Origin: Aspidiotus rigidus
Lineage: Eukaryota; Arthropoda; Insecta; Hemiptera; Diaspididae
DNA length: 64,000 bases
Reading direction: 5' to 3'
NCBI GenBank assembly: GCA_035079385.1
Contig: JAVHKY010000037.1
Location: 1,922,001-1,986,000, forward strand
The notes beneath the pieces are model-generated. The model was given only the letters and a program-made list of their open reading frames with translations, did no database searches and was not told the origin of the DNA. Below, in pieces: positions 1 to 11,300 of this stretch. The translations under genes were made by a program, and so were the position numbers. Each line of letters starts with the position of its first letter. The first letter of the stretch is position 1.

Positions 1-1
1 C

Positions 2-211
2 TTACTCGAGTTCCAAAAAGAGCAGGCATATACTGAATCCAGTCTGTCGGATTTAGCTCTGGGAAAACGGATAAAAGCCTCTCCAAAACGGCAGTGGACC
101 ACATTGCAACAACGCATACAGGACATCGCATTAGAGTACGAGGTCCACAAGGATGCCGGGACAGTATTAGATTACCTTCGGACGTTGGCACATAACATTG
201 TCCTTCATTGA
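2..211 (+). CDS. 3'-terminal part of an unrecognised gene
   Basis: An open frame of 69 codons enters from the left edge and stops at TGA 209-211. Two AATAAA signals follow at 237-242 and 307-312, as expected for the end of a transcript. The peptide is charged and probably helical, ending in NIVLH, with no motif I recognise. The true start or exon boundary lies outside the window. It could be the end of a host gene or of a mobile-element gene. Frame openness and the following poly(A) signals are the only support. Confidence 0.4.
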   Translation, partial: LLEFQKEQAYTESSLSDLALGKRIKASPKRQWTTLQQRIQDIALEYEVHKDAGTVLDYLRTLAHNIVLH

Positions 212-236
212 GAAGTGTTAGCCTAGGCAAAAATGA

Positions 237-312
237 AATAAAAATGCTTCATTTCATGTCTTTCTGAGGACTGCTCGTTTTAAGACGTGTATTGCAATAT
301 TGAGGAAATAAA
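237..312 (+). promoter_or_regulatory. Two candidate poly(A) signals
   Basis: AATAAA occurs at 237-242 and 307-312, 26 and 96 bases after the stop codon at 211. They fit 3' end formation of the partial frame at the left edge, though AATAAA also arises by chance in AT-rich DNA. Confidence 0.35.
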
Positions 313-359
313 AACATGTCGGAGTATAAAAAGTTTAATGACCTGCATTTTTCAAAATT

Positions 360-560
360 TTTCAGGAACAAAAATTCAGGATAATGTACTTCCAGGTTAA
401 AATCATTCGGGAAAAGAAAAATCGGGATAATGTGTTCAGGTCATAATTATTTGGGAAAATATAATTCGGACTAAAAACTATTCGGGAAAATGTAATTCGG
501 ATTAAAAACGATTCGGGAAAACGTGTTCGGGTAAATGCACGGGAATCAGGGTAAAGAGCC
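360..560. repeat. Degenerate short repeat (ATTCGGGAAAA family)
   Basis: The phrase ATTCGGGAAAA, alternating with AATTCGGATTAAAAAC-like words, recurs about six times with substitutions and uneven spacing. It looks like a decayed tandem repeat. No coding potential is seen. The following stretch to 1257 (GC-richer, with a C-run at 969-976) holds nothing I can name. Confidence 0.45.
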
Positions 561-1257
561 TACTATGGGCGCATGGCCTCATCTACAATAGTTTTGATTT
601 TCGGCTACCTAAATTGTCTTATTATTTGATCGCTTCTGCCTTCTTATTTGTAGTTGGTTTCCTGACCTGATCACTCAGTTTTAGAGGTAGTCCGAACCGC
701 CCTCTTTAGGTCACCGTTAGTGTAGATGAGAAGTTGGTCTATTCCTAACGAAGAGTCTGGTTTTCCATTCAGTTATTTTCTATCTTTTTGATACTTATGT
801 AAGCCAAATTTCCAGAGTCAACGACAGTATGCGTTTTCCTATGTGAGAAGTTCACTCCCTCTGATTAAGAGTCCCTTCAGGTTCTACCGCCATCTGAGCT
901 AGCTGTGGGAGTGGCCGCTGAGAGGGATCCAGCTCTTTTCATTAGTAGGAGTGAGGCTTTTGTCTCCTCCCCCCCCTCGACCTATCCGAGCTACATATAG
1001 TTTATTCTTTCGTATCCTATTCCTACCTTCGAATGGTGTCACCTTCTTTTCGATTAGTTTTGTTTAAGATACTCCTACCGCAAACGAGAATAATGGGTTG
1101 CGTCTCTCTTGTGGTCAGGCTCTCGCAGATTGGCGATAATTTTGAATCCCTGGTCGTCATGTGTGTAGTTTGACCGTCTACATCACACTCGTTCATTTTG
1201 TAGCTCTACATTGTAAATAATTTAGGCATGAAATTTTTTTTCCAAGAGATTACGTAC

Positions 1258-2028
1258 AAAACTTCCTCCAGAGGATATGATAACGATGAAGATGTTGGAG
1301 CTGATTGAAACGCATTCGACTCATGTATTCCTACCGACGCCATTTGCATTAGAGACATTTCTGGTGATTGATGAGATGATATGTCTGACAGCAACAACGA
1401 CGTTTCAAGCACTTCTTCGTCCGAGTTTTTCGAAATTTCCGACTGAGCCTCATCTATGTTACACCTAATTATCAAGCGATAACAATTAAATTTCTAAAAA
1501 TAATACCCATATAAAAGTTCTGGAAAATAAGAAATAAGGAAGTTGAATAAGTTGGCCATGTTTCCAAAAAAAGAATTACTATTTTGAAACTGTGGTGTTA
1601 AACGGGAAAGTCTCTCCAGGCATACATTTTTCTTTTCATTGACATAAATAATTATATCTTTACGTAAACAGTCTACCCTTCCCGGCCTGTGATCCTATTT
1701 TTGGGGCTTCTGAGGGTGCAGAAAAATGATATACTTGATGTGATTATCAATTAATAAAGTAAATGTAAATAGCCTAGGAAAAAGTTTACGTACTCAACTG
1801 GCTGTATTTCAGGTTCATTTGAGGGCGATAACTGTTGGTTCCAGCCATAAAATTCCTCAAATTCCTGCCTGTCTTCACTGCAAACTTCATACGTCAATAT
1901 AAAATAATGACAAACATGAATCGATCAGTAAGTAAAAATACATTCGTCAAAAGAACTTATCCTAGATTCATACTTGCAACGAATCTTAATTGACGTTTCT
2001 TCTTTTCACAAATTTCTTCGGCGGACAT
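1258..2028 (-). CDS. Unrecognised spliced gene, 5' exons
   Basis: Three exons join in a consistent frame: 2028-1974 (ATG start), 1884-1794 and 1464-1258. Introns begin GTATGA and GTACGT and end AAG and ATTAG. The final exon ends before GTACGTAA, leaving an incomplete codon, so the gene continues to lower coordinates where I could not find the next exon. The roughly 116 residues are acidic and serine-rich, with EEFYGWNQQ and a run of S/E/D residues, and have no recognised fold. The composition suits the disordered N terminus of a nuclear protein or a DNA-transposon protein. The acceptor of exon 2 is weak; TTTGCAG seven bases downstream is an alternative but does not fit the phase. Confidence 0.4.
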
Positions 2029-3761
2029 CTTCCGGTTCGTTCTTGGGTACAAAAGAAAATGAAAATAGTTTATTTGTCAGGAAAAAAAATGAATCCTCAA
2101 AATTGCGAAGTAAGGGGCTTCGGTTCTTTCGGCTACATTCCTTATTTTCAGGAAGAAGTTGTACACAAACGATTAGTGTAAACAATTTTCCGAAATTGCG
2201 AACTGAGAGGGCTAGTGCAGCGTTTCTATAGCCCCCAAAAAGTGACGCTCCCTTTCTCTAGGGAGAGTTTTTGCACAAACACCGTCCACCCACCCTTGAA
2301 ATGCTGCATTCGATGTGAATGTGGTATCAACAGAATTCTGGTACTGAATGCAGGGGTGCGGTGAGGGTACTTTCTTGAAGATGATTCTTCATTGACGTTT
2401 TAGGGGGGCCATGTGCATGTCTTCTTTTTTTTCCTTTTAGTTACAAGAAATTAAATTTTGAGGGGGTTTCTTCATTGGACCAAGGTGGTCACAGCACCCC
2501 TGGAATGCTTCATATAATTAAAATTAGTACCATTTGGGATCAACGATTAAATTTTTATCCAATACGTACAATTTCATTCCGTTTAAGATGCTGAAAAAGT
2601 ACCCGGAATTTTTCCATTGTACACACTTGATCATCGCGAATAAAGCCCTCAACTCTACGTATGCACAAACGGTAAACAGTGATCTCAATGATCGAATTCC
2701 CTTACAAAGTATAATCAACGATTTCGGCTCAAAAAAGGTACAAAAACGGGCACTATGATGAAACTTCGAAAAAGGTTTACTCTCAGATTAATGCAAATGG
2801 TTCGTAATATCGTGTTAAGTGTGGCGAGTTCTTCCAGATTGGATTTCCGTATTCATGAGATTTCCTTGCACGAATAAGAATACTTCCAATTTTATCTCTT
2901 CTGTTGGGCTATTATTGCTGAATTCTTTCGTAATTGATTTACATCCAAAGGAATCACAACATGAAATAATATACGTACCAATCACCAATCAACTCGTCAA
3001 ATATTTCCTTGAATCCTTGAATAATTCACTCAAAAGTCGTATTACGGCGCTAGTAGATAGTTCCACCTTCCACGTAATTTGCGAATAGACTGTAATCATG
3101 TACGTAAAAAAATCGTGATGCCAATCGCACACGGATCGCCGATTCAGTCTCAGCGCTTAGCGTACTTCGACCGAGGCGCCAGTTACTTGTATTTTCGCTG
3201 AAAAAAATCTCTGTCGGCATCGTCGGTGGTGCACAGTGACACGACGGCGTGAAGATCCGACACAGTGAAAGGTTTAGCGTAAAGTGCGTTACCCTTTATG
3301 ATCTGATTTTAACGCGTTCAATATCTTAATAGAAAGAATTTTCAATGAGCTTTAATTTGATATTTTCCCCTATTTTCCAAAAAAAAATTGTACAATTTAA
3401 TTCAATGAGTCAAAATTATCAATATTTGCGTCATACATCATGAATAACTGACACATTTAATGATTGGATGAAAATTTTTCCTCTTGTTAGCCGTTAAGCA
3501 CGATGAAATTATGTCCTTATTTTCAACAGACAGGCCTCGGTGTGCGTATTTCTAGCAATCTAGGCTCTGTATACCAATCTGAGTTCACCTGAATGGATTC
3601 GCAATAGAAAGTTTTACCATAGGTAGTGTACGATTGATGAATGCCATCTACAAAGTTCTTTGCAATGAGTTGATGAGAATTGATGCAGGTAAAAAAAAGG
3701 ACAATGCAACAGAAATAGATCTGTATTTCGAGGACATTAGCAAAAACAATTCATTGAAAAA
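2029..3761. other. Intergenic, no supported gene
   Basis: No frame here combines a start, splice sites and convincing composition. A plus-strand frame at 2819-3088 (89 codons) and overlapping frames at 2524-2758 on both strands are open but unrecognised. The stretch 3120-3290 is GC-richer than its surroundings. I see no structured repeat. Confidence 0.4.
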
Positions 3762-4860
3762 TTATTTTTCATGAAGGGAGCGGTTTAGCACCCGTTGTAT
3801 TTCTTTTTCTTCGGCATCCTTGAGTATATCGTCCACTTGTGCCTCTAGGAGGCTCAGTTTAATTGCCTAGATAAATGAATAAAGACGTGAGCATTATTAC
3901 ATTGCTATACATTGAACATAAGGTACGTTTTTACTTCACCTTCTGTATGTCTTCATCTCCTCCATTCACCTCCTCATCACTGATAACGACAGTCGCAGTG
4001 TCCTCTTTTTTAATTTGAGGCATAGAAGCCCCTGTTGGTGGCGACGGTGGCGGCCCAAATGGGCTGCACGGGATCTCGTGCATGGGCTGCTGGACTGATG
4101 CTTTTCTCCGAGAGTATGGCGTGGGACGCGACGACGATGAAGTCCTGGAGAACTGCCCAAAAGTGTTGATGTTAAGGTCATACTGTACATAGTCACTTGC
4201 TAATAGAAATCACATGTATAGGTCTAATACAGAATGATATTTTGCGGATTGCGATTTTCTCTCCAAGATAACAGAATGGATGGGTAATACATAAAAAAAT
4301 TATAAGTGATTAGGCCTACTCTTCAAGTCTGGAAAAATACGGCTATTTTAGTTCATAACTCATAAAATATTCTAAAACATGTTCTAGAACATTGGAACTT
4401 AGGTTCTGCCTATCTGTGAATCATCAGATTCCAATTTATGGATGGAGTTAGTTTGGGTAAACTAATTAGCCGCATATTTCTGAGCTTCATTGAGTGATAA
4501 AAGAGCAAATAAACGACGTTATACGAGACTACTTACTGGTACAGATGTTCTCGCTTGCTGTTCTCTTTTTTCGCGATCCCGTAGCCGTAACATAATATAC
4601 TCTCCAAAACCTCTGAGCGACTCCAAATCTTGTACCGAACGCACTTCCAGGGTGGTATTTTTCAGTGTTCTTATCGCCTTAAATAAAGCAGATCAAAATG
4701 AAACATTGTATCAGTTATATGTATAACTTAACAATATCAAAAGGAATTAAGATTGATTTAATACATTGTTACAGGCGTGCCTGATATTATTTGAGGCAGT
4801 GCTCCGTTCATTTTTAATGTCTTCCAGCCACTGAATGCAAGTCATTTTAGTAAAATTCAT
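3762..4860 (-). CDS. MUS81 N-terminal-like protein with SIM and ubiquitin-interacting motifs
   Basis: Four exons fit in phase: 4860-4765 (ATG at 4860), 4677-4537, 4182-3940 and 3866-3762 (TAA), giving 194 residues. Seen: residues 1-79 carry IQWLEDIKNE, then AIRTLKNTTLEVRSVQDL and LRGFGEYIMLRL, matching in order the conserved WLxEW, ALRSLxxYPLPL and FG-turn of the MUS81 N-terminal helix-hairpin-helix domain. A serine/proline-rich linker follows. Then come VVISDEE, a SUMO-interacting-motif pattern, and DEDIQKAIKLSLLEAQ, a textbook ubiquitin-interacting motif whose codons span the last intron, plus a weaker second copy, KEIQRVLNRSLHEK. MUS81 is the ERCC4-type nuclease that cuts branched DNA with EME1; its winged-helix and nuclease domains are absent here. 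Inference: a truncated or paralogous repair adaptor. The exon 1 donor (GTATTA) and exon 3 acceptor (TACAG) are the weakest points. Confidence 0.6.
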
Positions 4861-5045
4861 TTCGAAATAATTATTGATTCTAGAAACAATATACCACTAC
4901 ATTCATCTAAGCACGATACATCAAATTTTGTTGGTTCACCAATTTCATTAAGTACAGTAAACTTTTAGCTGTAATCAGTAAACCATCATCTGGGAGCGTT
5001 TGCCTTGTAGACTCGTACTTTTCATGTGCGCACCGTTCTCATTGG
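4861..5045. other. Upstream region of the MUS81-like gene
   Basis: AT-rich sequence between the proposed ATG and the satellite array. It should hold the promoter if the 4860 start is right. No TATA box or other clear element stands out. The frame stays open for a few codons upstream of the ATG, with a possible acceptor TTTCTAG, so an additional 5' exon is possible. Confidence 0.3.
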
Positions 5046-8000
5046 TGAATATTTGGGACCATTGGGACAAATACTCTTGGTTCATTATGGCTGAACATTC
5101 ATTTGTTCTCTCATAATGTTCTCTTCTTTTATGTTGTGATGGGAGTAGGAAAATTGTTGCTCCTCGATTATACTTATTTGAATACTACCTATTCACCTAC
5201 TCATAATTTGATCAAATTGAAAGATTGGGACAAATTTTCTCAATGAATTATGGTTGAACATTCATTGCGTTCTTCCATAATGTTCTCTTCTTTCATGTTG
5301 TGATGGGGGTAGGAAAAATGTTGCTCCTCGTTTATACTTATTTGAATACTACCTATTCACCTACTCATAATTTGATCAAATTGAAAGATTGGGACAAATT
5401 TTCTCAATGAATTATGGTTGAACATTCATTGTTCTTCCATAATGTTCTCTTCTTTCATGTTGTGATGGGGGTAGGAAAAATATTGCTCCTCGATTATACT
5501 TATTTGAATACTACCTATTCACCTACTCATAATTTGATCAAATTGAAAGATTGGGACAAATTTTCTCAATGAATTATGGTTGAACATTCATTGTTCTTCC
5601 ATAATGTTCTCTTCTTTCATGTTGTGATGGGGGTAGGAAAAATATTGCTCCTCGATTATACTTATTTGAATACTACCTATTCACCTACTCATAATTTGAT
5701 CAAATTGAAAGATTGGGACAAATTTTCTCAATGAATTATGGTTGAACATTCATTGTTCTTCCATAATGTTCTCTTCTTTCATGTTGTGATGGGGGTAGGA
5801 AAAATGTTGCTCCTCGTTTATACTTATTTGAATACTACCTATTCACCTACTCATAATTTGATCAAATTGAAAGATTGGGACAAATTTTCTCAATGAATTA
5901 TGGTTGAACATTCATTGTTCTTCCATAATGTTCTCTTCTTTTATGTTGTGATGGGGGTAGGAAAAATGTTGCTCCTTGTTTATACTTATTTGAATACTAC
6001 CTATTCACCTACTCATAATTTGATCAAATTGAAAGATTGGGACAAATTTTCTCAATGAATTATGGTTGAACATTCATTGTTCTTCCATAATGTTCTCTTC
6101 TTTTATGTTGTGATGGGGGTAGGAAAAATGTTGCTCCTTGTTTATACTTATTTGAATACTACCTATTCACCTACTCATAATTTGATCAAATTGAAAGATT
6201 GGGACAAATTTTCTCAATGAATTATGGTTGAACATTCATTGTTCTTCCATAATGTTCTCTTCTTTCATGTTGTGATGGGGGTAGGAAAAATATTGCTCCT
6301 CGATTATACTTATTTGAATACTACCTATTCACCTACTCATAATTTGATCAAATTGAAAGATTGGGACAAATTTTCTCAATGAATTATGGTTGAACATTCA
6401 TTGTTCTTCCATAATGTTCTCTTCTTTTATGTTGTGATGGGGGTAGGAAAAATGTTGCTCCTTGTTTATACTTATTTGAATACTACCTATTCACCTACTC
6501 ATAATTTGATCAAATTGAAAGATTGGGACAAATTTTCTCAATGAATTATGGTTGAACATTCATTGTTCTTCCATAATGTTCTCTTCTTTCATGTTGTGAT
6601 GGGGGTAGGAAAAATGTTGCTCCTCGTTTATACTTATTTGAATACTACCTATTCACCTACTCATAATTTGATCAAATTGAAAGATTGGGACAAATTTTCT
6701 CAATGAATTATGGTTGAACATTCATTGTTCTTCCATAATGTTCTCTTCTTTCATGTTGTGATGGGGGTAGGAAAAATATTGCTCCTCGATTATACTTATT
6801 TGAATACTACCTATTCACCTACTCATAATTTGATCAAATTGAAAGATTGGGACAAATTTTCTCAATGAATTATGGTTGAACATTCATTGTTCTTCCATAA
6901 TGTTCTCTTCTTTCATGTTGTGATGGGGGTAGGAAAAATGTTGCTCCTCGTTTATACTTATTTGAATACTACCTATTCACCTACTCATAATTTGATCAAA
7001 TTGAAAGATTGGGACAAATTTTCTCAATGAATTATGGTTGAACATTCATTGTTCTTCCATAATGTTCTCTTCTTTTATGTTGTGATGGGGGTAGGAAAAA
7101 TGTTGCTCCTTGTTTATACTTATTTGAATACTACCTATTCACCTACTCATAATTTGATCAAATTGAAAGATTGGGACAAATTTTCTCAATGAATTATGGT
7201 TGAACATTCATTGTTCTTCCATAATGTTCTCTTCTTTTATGTTGTGATGGGGGTAGGAAAAATGTTGCTCCTTGTTTATACTTATTTGAATACTACCTAT
7301 TCACCTACTCATAATTTGATCAAATTGAAAGATTGGGACAAATTTTCTCAATGAATTATGGTTGAACATTCATTGTTCTTCCATAATGTTCTCTTCTTTC
7401 ATGTTGTGATGGGGGTAGGAAAAATATTGCTCCTCGATTATACTTATTTGAATACTACCTATTCACCTACTCATAATTTGATCAAATTGAAAGATTGGGA
7501 CAAATTTTCTCAATGAATTATGGTTGAACATTCATTGTTCTTCCATAATGTTCTCTTCTTTTATGTTGTGATGGGGGTAGGAAAAATGTTGCTCCTTGTT
7601 TATACTTATTTGAATACTACCTATTCACCTACTCATAATTTGATCAAATTGAAAGATTGGGACAAATTTTCTCAATGAATTATGGTTGAACATTCATTGT
7701 TCTTCCATAATGTTCTCTTCTTTTATGTTGTGATGGGGGTAGGAAAAATGTTGCTCCTTGTTTATACTTATTTGAATACTACCTATTCACCTACTCATAA
7801 TTTGATCAAATTGAAAGATTGGGACAAATTTTCTCAATGAATTATGGTCGAACATTCATTGTTCTTCCATAATGTTCTCTTCTTTCATGTTGTGATGGGG
7901 GTAGGAAAAATATTGCTCCTCGATTATACTTATTTGAATACTATTCACCTACTCATAATTTGATCAAATTGAAAGATTGGGACAAATTTTCTCAATGAAT

Positions 8001-8100
8001 TATGGTTGAACATTCATTGTTCTGTCATAATGTTGCAAACTCGCTGATAATTTCCTTCTCTTTCATTCCATGACTATGGGGCTAGGAAAGTTTTTCTCCT
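5046..8100. repeat. 162-bp satellite array, 18 units plus a decayed unit
   Basis: The word TGATGGGGGTAGG recurs at 5301, 5463, 5625 and then every 162 bases to 7893; a first variant copy lies at 5137 and a decayed one near 8070. Each unit contains the palindrome AATTTGATCAAATT and an inverted pair CAATGAAT/ATTCATTG with an 11-base gap. Three sequence classes (A: TATTGCTCCTCGATT; B: TGTTGCTCCTCGTTT; C: TGTTGCTCCTTGTTT preceded by TTTTATG) alternate in a period of seven units, a 1,134-bp higher-order repeat. The frames lack a long ORF, so it is non-coding satellite DNA. Confidence 0.95.
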
Positions 8101-8378
8101 CAATTGACTTGTAATTTAGGTACACAGATTGAAGGAGTTAGTACGATCGAGGCTTTTTTTGGGGGGTGAATAATGGTTAAATAATCTTGTGTTGGTTAAA
8201 TTATCTAGACCTGTACTCTTGAAATATCAGCAACCTAAACAGCTGTCACAGCAGACACGCAGAATGTGGCAACATCTTGGTACTGAAATTCAGTGAAGAT
8301 AAGACACCTGAAATTTGGTATTATTTAGATGAAAGGATTGACAATATTACTGGTGACTGAATATTACTTTGTCAGAAA
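8101..8378. other. Upstream region of the MULE/CaRF-like gene
   Basis: Unique AT-rich DNA between the satellite and the first ATG of the transposase-like gene, with a T-run/G-run at 8154-8165. I see no terminal inverted repeat that would mark the end of an autonomous transposon here. Confidence 0.3.
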
Positions 8379-11300
8379 ATGGAGCCCACTAATTCTTTCA
8401 TGTTAGAAAACTTCGAAGTTATTGAAAGTGAAGACAAACGTCATATTCGAGGATATATCGACAATATCAAGTGTTTTTTTGCGAAGCTAAACGAGCACGG
8501 ATATTCGTTTAGTAAAAGAGATTCCAAGAGTTCTCCAGGTTTGTTATCCGATATTTTAGTCATTTCACCTACTTTTCCCATGTTATCATACATTAAGGGT
8601 GCTACAATATTATATTTACATCCATTCTTAGGACCATTAAGTTTTAAAACAAGTACTCCAAAGTGTTTCAATGGACTCTTAGATGTATCGACCATTCCGT
8701 TTCAAAAACAAGAATTCCAACTACTCCATTGTGGCAACGGGCCAAAATATTACAAAACAAAGAAGGATAAGCAAATGGTTAGTAGTAGGATAAGACAATT
8801 CTTGACAGAAAATCATCCTTTAGAAATATTGGGTGTTGGTGAAATGTAGACCTAGGGACGTAGCTGGTATTCCTGATAAGTGCCATTAATTTGTAAGTAT
8901 CAAGTATCATAGCCAGTGTTTTGCTGTGAAGTCATTTTTTCTTGCATTCATGTAGACTGATCATCACACTGGAAAGAAACAACGATTTCGATTACGTTCC
9001 AAGAAGATGAATTGCCCAGCAACATTATCAGTTCTGAAGGTGAAGTTCTTCACTGATTATAAGCTTAAAAAGAATACGTCATGGAGAGAACGAAAGGAGG
9101 TAATATATGATAATGTAGTAAGGTATAGGTACCTTCGGGTACGCCATGCGATATTAAAATTAACATCTCATGATCTTATACAGACGGAGTTGACTAGGTT
9201 TATCTGATAGGGAGATAGTGGACTTGAAGCAGAACAAGGACCTCAATAAGGGCAAATAAAAAATACCTTCATCACCTAGCTACGTTCATTAATTCGCCAT
9301 GCACGATTTGCCGGAGATCAGCTCGCCGCACATTGAGTTCGCCGGGCAAATGATTCACCGTCAAAAACTTTTTGCCGCCATGAAACCCCTGCTTGAATGA
9401 AAAGCTGCAAATTGTTCAACTTTCAACAGGGAACCTGTTTTATGGGGGACATTTTGAGAAATTTGCCGTGCGCCGTGCAGCAAAAAACTTGGAAAAATTT
9501 CGACTCTCGAGCTATATATGATAGGAGGGGTGTTTAACTTTTTTTTTCTTCGTATCTTCGTATCTGTCAACAATACGGCACACTTTTTTGAACGCAGACA
9601 TGCAGATATTTTAACTTATGCATATCGTAGCACTTTTCCTTGAAGGATAATTATGTATAGGCTACTAACTTAGCGACTGATCTGAGTCCATGAAATTTGT
9701 CCGCGCGAAAATTGACCGACAGAAAATAGTGATTGCTGAAAAATGAACGTACGAAATTTAAATGTGGCAAAATTTAGATTTTACGAAATTAAATCGTGCG
9801 AAATTTAGACATTATGAAATTTGAAAGTTAGAAAAAATATAAATTTTGGGAAATTGAAATGTTCTAATTTAGGAAGTATCCTATAATGTACGAATGTTAA
9901 TAACTCAGATTGACGGCGATACCCTATAGATAAGTTACGAGGTAGTTTGTTTTTACTGTCGACGTCATCCTCCTCTTCATCAACATTGAAGGCTAATAGA
10001 GATCGATGTAGTCTAACAGCGGCATCTGAACTGAATACAATAATAACAGGACCAAAGGACGAAGACTACGGTCAAAAGAAGACAAGGAGCCACAAGAAAA
10101 TTGTATGAATGATTTGACCTTGCCTGCCTGAGATGTTGCCTGAGATGACGAATAATTTTGTGAAGTACAGAAGCAAAGATTGAACGAAACAAATTACTCA
10201 TACTTTATGGTGGTATTATCGTCATCCTTCTTCATGTATACAAGTGTAATAAAACTAGGGTAGTTCAGACGCACGAGTATGTCATTCAGTAACAAGAACT
10301 TTCGATTTTGAGAGTGTAATTATGAATGACACGAAGTTAAATTTTTTTATAATGTAAAATTTCGTCATTGTCTAATTTCTCAAACGAGTTTTTTCGCACT
10401 GACAATTTTCATACGGACAACTTTCCTCATTGCATAATTTCTCAAGTTACATTTTTCTGTCGGTCAATTTTCGGTGTTATTTTTTCTGTCGGTCAATTTT
10501 CGCTCGGACAAATTTCCTGACACCACTGATTTAATTATCTTACTAACGAGCGGAGAGAGTAAGGTTCCAAAAGCTAATTAGTTCCAAGTCCTCCCTCTAC
10601 TGCACTACTGAACAAGAAATAAAAAAGTATGTGACGTTGACCAACCCAACAGGGTGATGAGCCGATCGACGTACACCTGCACCTATACGATATTTACCTT
10701 TTAGTACGTTCGCACATCACGTGACGTGTTGTCCTATTCTAAAGGAGACTAATCTACCCAAAATGAAACCCAGCAATGTCATAGATCCCCTCAAGGCGTG
10801 AGCAACAATTTTATCGAATGGCGCTAATTTCATGGGATACTTTGATAAAGAGTTCAATTTCATAAAGGTGTGCTGGTGATAACGCCCATCAAATCGCCAA
10901 ATTCCTCAAAATTTGGGGTTCACTTAGGATTTTGAGACCAAATTTTGAATCCCATCAAGTGATTTAAAAATTACATCTGAAAAAAAAAAGTGACATTTTA
11001 TTGAACGTTACGACTCCATTTCATGAGAGGACTTCATTACCCTTGCACTTTGGTTCAGCCATGAGAATTAACGTGGTAACATATTTCGTGATAGCAAAAT
11101 TCCTAATTTAGAGATTGACGAGGTGAGGTCTGTACGGCTGTAGATAGCTTTTTGAAGATCTTCCCAATGATATATACATCAGTTTATACGTCCGTTTTAA
11201 ATGAGATGTGGAAAAGAAATTTAGTAGGTATCCAATCTTCACTTTTGCGGTGGATTTTGTGTTTGACGTTTTAGACCCCACATGAAAATAACTTTTCTTG

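Noticed and set aside
3966..4196. Minus-strand 76-codon frame overlapping the third exon of the MUS81-like gene
   Set aside because: It is in another frame from the one that joins both neighbouring exons and carries the SIM and UIM.
5046..8100. CRISPR array
   Set aside because: Units are contiguous 162-bp repeats without unique spacers, in animal DNA.
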